DNA of 64,000 bases, taken from Rhodanobacter sp. A1T4. GTDB taxonomy: Bacteria; Pseudomonadota; Gammaproteobacteria; Xanthomonadales; Rhodanobacteraceae. A program made the translations under genes and the position numbers. Below, piece after piece: positions 8,458-17,917 of the stretch. A model generated the notes under the pieces. That model searched no databases. It saw nothing but the letters and a program-made list of their open reading frames with translations, and was not told the DNA's origin. Positions within the stretch are counted from its first letter, which is position 1. The number at the start of each line of letters is the position of its first letter. The stretch lies in assembly GCF_014207185.1 (NCBI RefSeq), contig NZ_JACHCP010000001.1:413512-477511 (forward strand), read 5' to 3'.

Positions 8458-9786
8458 ATGTTTGGTTATTACCTCAACCTTGCCCTGCGAAGTCTCATGC
8501 GCAACAAGATGCTGACCGCGCTGATGGTAATCGCGATTGCTGTCGGTATCGGTGCGAGCATGACCACGCTGACGGTAATGCACCTGCTGTCCGGTGATCC
8601 GCTGCCTGGGCGCAGCCAGCACATCTTCTATCCGCAGGTGGATCCGTCGCCGTTGCCCGATCCGGAGAACACCCACAAACCGTGGGACATGATGGATTAC
8701 CGTTCGGCGACGGATCTGTGGAGTGCTCATCGCGCCGATCGCCAGGCGCTCATCGGCCGCAGTGCGTTGCGCTTGACCGCGCCCGATATGAACCAGCCGC
8801 CATTGATGGCGCAAGTGCTCTCGACCACTTCGGATTTCTTCCCGATGTTCGCGGTGCCTTTCCAGTACGGCGGTAGCTGGCAGCCTCAGGACGATCAGCA
8901 GCGCACGCGCGTGGCCGTGATTTCCTCTGATCTCAACATCAAGCTATTCGGCGGCGCCAATAGTGTCGGCCGCACGTTACGACTCAAGGACAGCGATGTG
9001 CGCATTATCGGCGTTCTCGCGCCATGGCGGCCATCGCCGCAGTTCTACGACTTGGTCGGTGGCCGTTTCTCGAACGGCCAGACGGCAGACTTCTACAGTA
9101 AGCCGCAGGAAGTCTTCATGCCGTTTTCGAGTTCGTTAGATATCAACACCGACGGCTTCATGGCCTTCACCTGCTGGCGTGCGCCGGATCCGGGTACGTC
9201 GATGACGACATCGCCTTGCGTCAGCGTTGCGTTGTGGGTGGAGCTCGGCAACGCCGCCAAAGTCGCTGACTACAAGGCCTTCATCACCGACTACGCCACG
9301 CAGCAGAAAGCGCTCGGTCGCCTGACGCATGCCGACAACACGAGGATGCCCAGCCTGATGCAGTGGCTCGACTTCAACCAGGTCGTGCCCAGCGACGTGC
9401 GCCTGCAGACCTGGCTGGCATTCGCGTTCCTGCTGATCTGTTTGTTCAACACGGTCGGCCTGCTGCTGGCGAAATTCCTGCGCCGTTCTGGCGAGATCGG
9501 TGTACGCCGTGCGCTCGGTGCGACGCGTGGTGCCGTGCTGACGCAGTGCCTGGTTGAAGCCGGTCTGATCGGGTTGATCGGTGGTTTCGGCGGATGGCTT
9601 CTGACACTGCTCGGACTTGCGTTGATCCGCCAGCAGCCGGTGGCGTACGCCGATCTGCTGCACCTGGATAGCACGATGTTCCTGGCGACGTTCGTCATGG
9701 CCATCGTCGCCAGCCTGCTCGCAGGTGCGGTGCCCGCTTGGCGTGCCAGCCGTGTTGCGCTTGGTCTGCAACTGAAGACTTTGTGA
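8458..9786 (+). CDS. MacB/FtsX-family ABC transporter permease, A-type
   Basis: A-type permease of pair 4, 442 aa from the ATG at 8458 (MFGYYLNLALRSL). An ATG two codons upstream (8452) is also possible, but AGGGGG at about 8443 is better spaced for 8458 and the MFxYY start matches the paralogues. The periplasmic domain has FFPMFAVPFQYGG and FGGANSVGR. The cysteine pair (codons 9172 and 9217) encloses 14 residues; here the residue two after the second cysteine is Ser, not Trp. Three C-terminal membrane segments with EIGVRRALGATR follow, ending LQLKTL. A 79-base gap separates it from its B partner, wider than in the other pairs. Confidence 0.9.
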   Translation: MFGYYLNLALRSLMRNKMLTALMVIAIAVGIGASMTTLTVMHLLSGDPLPGRSQHIFYPQVDPSPLPDPENTHKPWDMMDYRSATDLWSAHRADRQALIGRSALRLTAPDMNQPPLMAQVLSTTSDFFPMFAVPFQYGGSWQPQDDQQRTRVAVISSDLNIKLFGGANSVGRTLRLKDSDVRIIGVLAPWRPSPQFYDLVGGRFSNGQTADFYSKPQEVFMPFSSSLDINTDGFMAFTCWRAPDPGTSMTTSPCVSVALWVELGNAAKVADYKAFITDYATQQKALGRLTHADNTRMPSLMQWLDFNQVVPSDVRLQTWLAFAFLLICLFNTVGLLLAKFLRRSGEIGVRRALGATRGAVLTQCLVEAGLIGLIGGFGGWLLTLLGLALIRQQPVAYADLLHLDSTMFLATFVMAIVASLLAGAVPAWRASRVALGLQLKTL

Positions 9787-9865
9787 TGCGCTTTCCATGC
9801 GCGTGAAAGCGGCCATCCGTGGCCGCACTCCTCAAAAAGAGCGTTTTCTTACAGGTACTTTCGAC

Positions 9866-11080
9866 ATGCAGATCCAGCCGGTTCTTGCCGCCCTGCGTCG
9901 CCATCGCCTCGCCACCATCCTGATCGCCATGGAGATCGCACTGGCGTGCGCGGTGTTGTGCAACGCATGCTTTCTGATTGCCAGCCGTATCCAGATGACA
10001 CATGTCGACAGCGGCGTGGACGAGAGTTTCCTGGCTACGATCAAGCTGACCGGTTACGACGAGGCCAAGGCCAGCGATCTCAATGCCCGCGTGACGTCCG
10101 GTCTGCGCGAGATTCCGGGCATGCAGTCGGTCAGCGTGATCAATGAGGTGCCGTTCGGCGAGACCGCCGGTAACGCTGGCATCACGCTGGACAGCGCCGG
10201 TCAGAAGTTCGCTGGCGTGGTCGATTTCTACGTGGCCGGCCCGGGAAATTTCGAGGCGCTGGGCCTGCAGCTCATCTCCGGACGCGCACCGCGGGCAGAT
10301 GATTTTCAACCGATGAAAGCGTTTCTTCCTTCGAGCGCAAACGTGATCGTGAGCCGCTCACTGGCCGAACACCTGTGGCCTGACACCGATCCGTTGGGCA
10401 AGGAATTCTGGTGCGGGGACTTCCACTTTCGCGTGACAGGCGTGGTGGCGCATCTGGCGCGTCCGAGTGCCGGTGAGGGTGGTCCCGGCACCATCGAGTG
10501 GTCGGTATTCACGCCGGCACAACCGGGCGCGAATCTCTCGGGCGTCTACCTGCTGCGCGCCGATCCGGCACAGCTCCCGCGCGTCTTGCGGGACGCGCGC
10601 GCCGCGATCGCCAAGTTGGCGCCGGATGCGGTAGTCGAACAACAGGCCAGCCAGACGATCGGCGATCTGCGGCAAGTCTATTTCCGTCAGGACCGCATCA
10701 TGGCGGGAATGCTGCTGGGCGTGATCGTGGCTCTGCTGCTGGTCACCGCGCTCGGTATCGTCGGTCTCGCCAGTTTCTGGGTGCAGCAACGGCGCCGGCA
10801 GATCGGCATCCGCCGCGCGATCGGTGCGACGCGTGGCGACATCCTGCGCTACTTCCAGACCGAGAACTTCCTGATCGTTACGTCGGGTATCGCACTCGGC
10901 ATGTTGCTGGCGTACGCGTTGAACCTGTTGCTGATGACGCAGTACGAATTGCCACGACTACCGCTGTACTACCTGCCCGCCGGAGCCCTGATCTTGTGGG
11001 GACTCGGCCAGCTTGCCGTGCTGGGTCCGGCGTTGCGCGCTGCCGCCGTGCCGCCGGTGGTGGCGACGTGGTCGGGATGA
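9866..11080 (+). CDS. MacB/FtsX-family ABC transporter permease, B-type
   Basis: B-type permease of pair 4, 404 aa from the ATG at 9866 (MQIQPVLAALRRHR), with ACAGG about ten bases upstream. A longer frame from 9797 would add residues absent from the paralogues. Architecture: one N-terminal membrane segment, the MacB_PCD domain with LWPDTDPLGKEF, then three C-terminal membrane segments with QIGIRRAIGATR. The C-terminus is PPVVATWSG. It is the only B-type here with W in place of the final R of the VATR signature. Confidence 0.9.
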   Translation: MQIQPVLAALRRHRLATILIAMEIALACAVLCNACFLIASRIQMTHVDSGVDESFLATIKLTGYDEAKASDLNARVTSGLREIPGMQSVSVINEVPFGETAGNAGITLDSAGQKFAGVVDFYVAGPGNFEALGLQLISGRAPRADDFQPMKAFLPSSANVIVSRSLAEHLWPDTDPLGKEFWCGDFHFRVTGVVAHLARPSAGEGGPGTIEWSVFTPAQPGANLSGVYLLRADPAQLPRVLRDARAAIAKLAPDAVVEQQASQTIGDLRQVYFRQDRIMAGMLLGVIVALLLVTALGIVGLASFWVQQRRRQIGIRRAIGATRGDILRYFQTENFLIVTSGIALGMLLAYALNLLLMTQYELPRLPLYYLPAGALILWGLGQLAVLGPALRAAAVPPVVATWSG

Positions 11081-11144
11081 AGCCGCGCACGCCACGCCAT
11101 TTCAATCAGTAGGAAACAATGACTCAAGTACTCAAGGGGGCACG

Positions 11145-12449
11145 ATGTTCGGCTATTACTTCGATCTGGCACGGCGTAGCCTGATACGCAGCCCGATTCT
11201 CACCGCGATGATGGTGCTGGCTATCGGGCTTGGCATCGGCGCGAGCATGACGATGCTCACGGTGCTGCATGTGATGTCGGGTGACCCGATACCGGAGCAC
11301 AGCGGGCAGCTGTATTACCCGCATCTCGATGCACGTCCGCTCAGTTCGAAGGACGACAAGAATGCGCCTGACCCCAGCGCGAATCTGAGCTGGATCGATG
11401 CAAGCAATCTCTTGCGAGCTCATCAAGGAGATCGACAGGCGGCGATGGCGGGTGGAAGCGTTCTCGTGCGTCCGGCACAAACCAGTCTGCGGCCGTTTTT
11501 CGAGACGGGTCATTACATCACCGCGGATTTCTTTCCGATGTTCGACGTGCCGTTCCGCACGGGCGGCGGCTGGACGCAGGTGCAGGACGAGCAACATGAG
11601 CGGGTCGTGGTGCTCAATGGCGACCTTGCTCGCAAGCTGTTCGGCGACACGTCCGCTACCGGCAAGATCGTTCGGCTGCAGGACACCGACTTCCGGGTCA
11701 TCGGCGTGCTGAATGACTGGTATCCGCAACCCGCCTTTTATGGCGATACGAGCGGCCATGCCTTTGGCAAGACCGATGAATTTTTCCTGCCGTTGACGAC
11801 GGCGATGGATCTGAAATTCGACAGTAACGGCAATATGTCGTGCTGGGGATCGGGCGGAGATCAGCGCACCAGCGGAGAATGCACTTGGCTGCAATTCTGG
11901 GTCAGCCTGGATGGCCCAACCAAGGTGCATGCGTACCAGCAGTTTCTCGAGGATTACTGGCGCCAGCAACAAGCTCATGGTCGCTTCGCACGGCCGGTTG
12001 ATGCAAAGCTCTATGGTCTGCTGGCATGGCTCGACCACATGCAGCTGGTACCTGGAGATGTGCGTCTGCAGCTGTGGTTGGCACTGGGCTTTCTTGCGGT
12101 GTGCATGGTCAACATTGTCGGCCTTCTGCTGGCCAAGTTTTTGCGCCGTAGTGGTGAGGTGAGCGTGAGGAGGGCGCTGGGTGCACGCCGGCGCGACATC
12201 TTCCTGCAGTTCGGCGTCGAGTCGGCCGTGATCGGTGTCGCCGGTGGCCTGCTCGGACTTGGCATCGCACAACTGGGGCTTTGGAGCGTGCGCCATCGTC
12301 CGGATGACTATGCGCATCTCGCGCAAATGGATGTTTCGATGTTGTTGGGCACCCTGGTACTGGCCATTGTCGCCAGCGTCTTGGCAGGTCTGCTGCCGGC
12401 CTGGCGTGCCTGCCGCATTACGCCCGCCCTGCAACTCAAGACCCAATAA
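11145..12449 (+). CDS. MacB/FtsX-family ABC transporter permease, A-type
   Basis: A-type permease of pair 5, 434 aa from the ATG at 11145, six bases after a strong AAGGGGG ribosome binding site. The N-terminal membrane segment includes GLGIGASMTMLTVLHVMSGD. The periplasmic domain has FFPMFDVPFRTGGGW. The cysteine pair (codons 11841 and 11880) encloses 12 residues and is followed by TWLQFW. Three C-terminal membrane segments flank EVSVRRALGARR, and the protein ends LQLKTQ. It is closest by eye to the pair 2 A-type, since both share CWGxGG after the first cysteine. Confidence 0.9.
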   Translation: MFGYYFDLARRSLIRSPILTAMMVLAIGLGIGASMTMLTVLHVMSGDPIPEHSGQLYYPHLDARPLSSKDDKNAPDPSANLSWIDASNLLRAHQGDRQAAMAGGSVLVRPAQTSLRPFFETGHYITADFFPMFDVPFRTGGGWTQVQDEQHERVVVLNGDLARKLFGDTSATGKIVRLQDTDFRVIGVLNDWYPQPAFYGDTSGHAFGKTDEFFLPLTTAMDLKFDSNGNMSCWGSGGDQRTSGECTWLQFWVSLDGPTKVHAYQQFLEDYWRQQQAHGRFARPVDAKLYGLLAWLDHMQLVPGDVRLQLWLALGFLAVCMVNIVGLLLAKFLRRSGEVSVRRALGARRRDIFLQFGVESAVIGVAGGLLGLGIAQLGLWSVRHRPDDYAHLAQMDVSMLLGTLVLAIVASVLAGLLPAWRACRITPALQLKTQ

Positions 12450-12458
12450 GGTGATGTC

Positions 12459-13676
12459 ATGCAACTGAGGCCGATCCTTTCCAGCCTGACGCGTCACAAG
12501 CTCACGGCGTTCCTTCTGATACTGCAAGTGACCTTCACGTGCGCGATTGTCTGCAACGTGATGTTCATGATTGCTACCCGCACCAGCCAGATGCGTCTGC
12601 CCAGTGGTATCGCGGAAAACGAGCTGGCCATGATCGACTCGGTGGATATTGATGCGACCGAGAATCCGTTGGTCAGACACGAGCAGGATCTGGTCGCTCT
12701 GCGTGGCATCGCTGGTGTGAAATCGGCTGTGGTGGTAGATGCCTTGCCGCTCAACCGCGACAACTGGACCAACGGTATTACCACCGTTCCCGATGCCGAT
12801 ACACATGTGGGGGCGAGCGCATACAACGGCACACCCGGTGAACTGCAGACGCTTGGCCTGCACCTGATAGAGGGGCGTGATTTCCAGGCCGATGAATACA
12901 TCGCCGAAGATGTGCCGCATGGTTACAAGGGTATCGACACGGTACCCGTCACCATCGTGACCAGGGCATTGGCCGAGCAATTGTTTCCGGGGCAGTCCGC
13001 ACTGGGCAAGGATATTTACGCGAGCGGGACTCACCCCACCCGCGTCGTTGGGGTAGTCGATCACATGCTGCGTCCAGCGTTGCGCGATCCGGCTACCAAT
13101 GAATACGCCATGCTTTTCCCAATGAAGCCCGATGACAGCGAGGTCACCTACGTGATGCGTACTGCACCGCACGACCGTGAGCGTGTGCTGAAAGAAGCTT
13201 CCGCCGTGCTGGTCCGGCTTAATGGCAATCGCATCCTCAAATCGCCACAAACATTTACTCAGGTGCGTGACAGCTATTTTCATCGCGACCAGACCATGGT
13301 CGGGTTGTTACTGGTGGCGGGTCTTGGCCTGCTTTTCGTGACAGCCCTTGGCATTGCTGGCCTGGCCAATTTCTGGGTGCAGCAACGACGTCGACAGATT
13401 GGCGTTCGCCGCGCGTTGGGCGCCACGCGCAGCGACATTCTGCGTTACTTCCAGACCGAGAACTTTTTGATCGTCAGTGGCGGAATCGTGCTGGGCATGG
13501 CGCTGGCGTTTGCGCTGAATCTTACACTGATGAAGTTCTACGAGCTGCCACGTCTGCCGCTTTACTACCTGCCTATCGGCGCGTTGGCGCTGTGGCTGCT
13601 GGGGCAGCTAGCCGTACTGGGCCCGGCGTTGCGAGCTGCCGCGGTGCCGCCGGTGGTGGCGACTCGGTCGGTCTGA
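12459..13676 (+). CDS. MacB/FtsX-family ABC transporter permease, B-type (last of the array)
   Basis: B-type permease of pair 5, 405 aa, starting MQLRPILSSLTRHK with AAGGTGATG overlapping the end of its A partner. One N-terminal membrane segment, a MacB_PCD domain containing LFPGQSALGKDIY, and three C-terminal membrane segments around QIGVRRALGATR are visible. It ends PPVVATRSV, identical to the pair 2 B-type. This closes the permease array; a 78-base gap precedes the secreted DUF885 gene on the same strand. Confidence 0.9.
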   Translation: MQLRPILSSLTRHKLTAFLLILQVTFTCAIVCNVMFMIATRTSQMRLPSGIAENELAMIDSVDIDATENPLVRHEQDLVALRGIAGVKSAVVVDALPLNRDNWTNGITTVPDADTHVGASAYNGTPGELQTLGLHLIEGRDFQADEYIAEDVPHGYKGIDTVPVTIVTRALAEQLFPGQSALGKDIYASGTHPTRVVGVVDHMLRPALRDPATNEYAMLFPMKPDDSEVTYVMRTAPHDRERVLKEASAVLVRLNGNRILKSPQTFTQVRDSYFHRDQTMVGLLLVAGLGLLFVTALGIAGLANFWVQQRRRQIGVRRALGATRSDILRYFQTENFLIVSGGIVLGMALAFALNLTLMKFYELPRLPLYYLPIGALALWLLGQLAVLGPALRAAAVPPVVATRSV

Positions 13677-13754
13677 AGAACCATGCACTCTGGCACGGGA
13701 GGATCGGCGCGTCGGGGGGCACAATCGGGGTTCACATTCTGGGAGAGGTGCTTG

Positions 13755-15584
13755 ATGAAAACGCTACCGTTGTTGATTGCGATGAGCCTGCTGGGCTCGA
13801 TGACTCTTGCGGCATCCGTGCAGGCGGCTCCTGCGACGCAGGCGTCGTCGATGAGTGTGGCAAGTCGTGTGGCGGCGCTCAATGCGTTGCTGGCGGAGCA
13901 GTGGCAGCATCAGTTGGAGAGCAGCCCGGAGTTCGCCACCACGCTCGGCGATCTTCGCTACAACAGTTTGTGGAGCAATGCATCGCTGGCGCATGTGGCG
14001 AGCGAACGCACGATTACCGAGAATTTCCTCAAGCGTTTCGAGGCAATCGATACGACTGGTTTCTCCGACAGCGACGCGCTCAACCAGCAGCTGATGGTGC
14101 GCCAGCTCAAGGACGGCCTGCGCAGTACCGATCTCAAGCTGTATGAAATGCCGCTGGATCAGATGAGCGGCGCGCATATTGCGCTGGCCGGTTTCGTCAG
14201 CTCGATCCCGTTCGACAACACGAAGGAATATGACGATTACCTCGCCCGCCTGAAGGCCGTGCCGAAGTTGTTCGATCAGGTGACGGAGGTCGCGAAGCAG
14301 GGCTTGCGCGACAAGATGATGCCGCCGAAGTACGTGCTGGAAAAAGTCGTGGTGCAGATCGACAACATTGAGAAATCGGCCGGTATGGAGAGCGTGTTCG
14401 CCGAGCCACTGAAGCATTTTCCGGCGTCGGTATCGGCGGCTGATCAGAAGCGCCTGCACGACGCCATTCTCGCAGCCATCGATGACAATGTGCGCCCGGC
14501 GTACAAGAAGCTCGGCGAGTTTGTGGCGAAGGATTACGCGCCGCACGGACGCGCCGAACCAGGTATCTGGAATTTGCCGAACGGCGACGCCATTTACCGT
14601 TTCGACGTCGAGCAGATGACCACTACCAAGGAGACGCCGGAGCAGATTCACGCGCTAGGTCTGGCCGAGGTCAAGCGCATCGAAGGGTTAATGACGGGCA
14701 TCGCCAAGTCGCAGGGCTTTGCTGATCTGGCCAGCTTTCGCGCCTCGCTGAAAGCCAATCCGAAGACACATGCGACGTCGCGTGAGGACATCCTCAATCG
14801 CTATCGTGGCTATCTGGCGCAGATGCAGCCGCAGTTGCCCAAGTTCTTCGGTCTGTTGCCGAAAACCAAGGTCGTGGTGGTGCCGGTTGAAGCCTTCCGC
14901 GAGAAAGAGGCTGCTGCTGCCGAATATCATCAGGGCACGCCGGACGGTTCACGGCCCGGGCAGATTTTTGTCAATACCGGCGACTTCGCCAATCGCAGCG
15001 TGCTGACGATCGAGTCGACCGCCTACCACGAAGGCATTCCGGGTCATCATCTGCAGATATCGATTGCGCAGACGCTGCCAGCGCTGCCGCCGTTCCGTCA
15101 GCAGGGCGGTTACACCGCCTATATCGAGGGCTGGGCGCTGTATTCCGAGCAACTGGGCAAGGACATTGGTTTCTATCAGGATCCGCTGTCCGATTACGGC
15201 CGTCTCTCCGACGAGTTGCTGCGTGCCGATCGACTGGTACTCGACACCGGCGTGCACGACAAGCACTGGACGCGCCAGCAGATGGTCGATTTCTTCCATG
15301 CCCATTCCAGCGAGGACGAACCCGACGTACAGGCCGAGACCGATCGCTACATCACCTGGCCGGGCCAGGCGCTGGCCTACAAGACCGGTGAGTTGAAGAT
15401 TCTCGAGCTGCGTGAGCGGGCGAAAAAGGAACTGGGCAGCCAGTTCGACATCCGCGCGTTCCACGACGAAATCCTCAATGGCGGCGCGCTGCCGCTGGAC
15501 GTGTTGGAGACGCGGGTCAATGCGTGGATTGCGGCGGTGAAGTCAGGCAAGGCGCCGGCACATCCGGCGGCGGCTGCGAGCTGA
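13755..15584 (+). CDS. Secreted DUF885-family (HExxxGH) metallopeptidase-like protein
   Basis: Exported protein of 609 aa. The ATG at 13755 has GGGAGAGG just upstream and gives a clear signal peptide (MKT, hydrophobic core, AAS-VQA cleavage region near residue 25); a longer upstream frame would bury it. The family hallmark HEGIPGH spans residues 425-431 (H425, E426, H431), the presumed zinc-binding site. Length matches the roughly 600-residue DUF885 proteins. The family is thought to act as peptidases in the cell envelope, but the substrate is not known. It follows the permease array on the same strand, so it could belong to the same transcription unit; no promoter or terminator was recognised between them. 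Confidence 0.85.
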   Translation: MKTLPLLIAMSLLGSMTLAASVQAAPATQASSMSVASRVAALNALLAEQWQHQLESSPEFATTLGDLRYNSLWSNASLAHVASERTITENFLKRFEAIDTTGFSDSDALNQQLMVRQLKDGLRSTDLKLYEMPLDQMSGAHIALAGFVSSIPFDNTKEYDDYLARLKAVPKLFDQVTEVAKQGLRDKMMPPKYVLEKVVVQIDNIEKSAGMESVFAEPLKHFPASVSAADQKRLHDAILAAIDDNVRPAYKKLGEFVAKDYAPHGRAEPGIWNLPNGDAIYRFDVEQMTTTKETPEQIHALGLAEVKRIEGLMTGIAKSQGFADLASFRASLKANPKTHATSREDILNRYRGYLAQMQPQLPKFFGLLPKTKVVVVPVEAFREKEAAAAEYHQGTPDGSRPGQIFVNTGDFANRSVLTIESTAYHEGIPGHHLQISIAQTLPALPPFRQQGGYTAYIEGWALYSEQLGKDIGFYQDPLSDYGRLSDELLRADRLVLDTGVHDKHWTRQQMVDFFHAHSSEDEPDVQAETDRYITWPGQALAYKTGELKILELRERAKKELGSQFDIRAFHDEILNGGALPLDVLETRVNAWIAAVKSGKAPAHPAAAAS

Positions 15585-15648
15585 TCCAGGTGCGCTGCCC
15601 GGGCATGGTTCGGGCAGCGCTTTTGATCACGTCATACGGGGAGTTGTG

Positions 15649-16431
15649 ATGCGACGACTGATACTTGGCGGAACGCTGGTGTTGGCCAGCATGCTGACTC
15701 AGTCGGCAATGGCTGACTGGAAATATCAGTTCAACTCGGACGACAGCCTGAGTTGGCGCATCGCTGGTCACGCGTTGAAGCTGCACTCGGATAACACCAC
15801 AGGCATCACGGTTACCAAGATCGGTGCCGATCCGGTCTGGGGCTTGCAGAAGGGCGATGTCATCGTTGCCGTTGACGATTATCCGGTGAAGCACGTGAGC
15901 CAGCTGATGGATCGATTGCGTGCGGGTAGCCCCTCCAGCGTCAAGTTGCATGTGCGTCGCGGTGCCGAATCATCCGTGTTGACAGTGACGGCGGCTGAGT
16001 ACGGGCAAGTGGTCTCGCCTACTGCGCCCGTACCGCTTAAGCCATCGGCCCCATCCGCTCCGTCTGTACCGGCCACATCGCCTGTGATGGAGAGCGGTTG
16101 GTATACCTATGAGCACGATACCGATGACAGCCTCAGCTGGCGCATCCCCGATCATGTATTGAAGCTGCAGTCGGATAACACGACCGGGATTACGGTTACC
16201 AAGATCAGCCCCGATGCTTTGTGGGGTTTGCGGCAGGGCGATGTCATCACCGCGGTCGACAATCATCCGGTGAAGCACGTGAACGAGTTGATGGCACAAT
16301 TGCGTGCGAGCAGGCCCGTCGCGGTGAAGCTGAATGTGCGTCGTGGCAATGCAATGCCGGTGATTACCGTGGCCGCTGCCGACTATTCACGTATCGTATC
16401 GCCCGGACAACCGGCCTCACCCAGTAAATGA
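15649..16431 (+). CDS. Periplasmic protein with two tandem PDZ-like repeats
   Basis: Protein of 260 aa from the ATG at 15649 (a GTG one codon earlier is possible), with GGGGAG upstream. An N-terminal signal peptide ends around SAMA-DW. The mature part is two ~94-residue copies joined by a Pro/Ala/Ser-rich linker. Each copy starts DDSLSWRI and contains DNTTGITVTKI, a WGL-x2-GDVI PDZ carboxylate-binding-type turn, PVKHV and VRRG. By eye the copies are about two thirds identical, implying a recent internal duplication. No protease or other catalytic domain is attached, so it probably binds peptides or protein C-termini in the periplasm. Neighbouring peptidase and permease genes make a client-binding role in the same pathway plausible (inference). 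Confidence 0.75.
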   Translation: MRRLILGGTLVLASMLTQSAMADWKYQFNSDDSLSWRIAGHALKLHSDNTTGITVTKIGADPVWGLQKGDVIVAVDDYPVKHVSQLMDRLRAGSPSSVKLHVRRGAESSVLTVTAAEYGQVVSPTAPVPLKPSAPSAPSVPATSPVMESGWYTYEHDTDDSLSWRIPDHVLKLQSDNTTGITVTKISPDALWGLRQGDVITAVDNHPVKHVNELMAQLRASRPVAVKLNVRRGNAMPVITVAAADYSRIVSPGQPASPSK

Positions 16432-16533
16432 CCTCGTGCATACATTTCGTTGCCATCGATACCCCACTAGTCCGATAGTCATGCAAACCTTTGGGCTCGG
16501 AGCGGCATCTATGTCCGCATGTGCAGAAAAAAA

Positions 16534-17877
<1,344 letters not shown>

Positions 17878-17917
17878 TGGTATTGGCATGGCCAAATGAA
17901 ACGCCAGGGAGCGTCGC

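Noticed and set aside
9809-9826. GCGGCCA/TGGCCGC hairpin between the pair 4 permeases as a terminator
   Set aside because: The stem is only 7 bp and is not followed directly by a U-run, and it would split a pair that is otherwise co-transcribed.
11124-13283. Long minus-strand open frame of about 719 codons
   Set aside because: It lies wholly opposite the pair 5 permeases, has a His/Gln/Arg-rich composition typical of antisense frames in GC-rich DNA, and shows no domain.
13692-13710. TGGCACGGGAGGATCGGC as a sigma-54 promoter upstream of the DUF885 gene
   Set aside because: The -24 half matches, but the -12 GC is missing at the required spacing.
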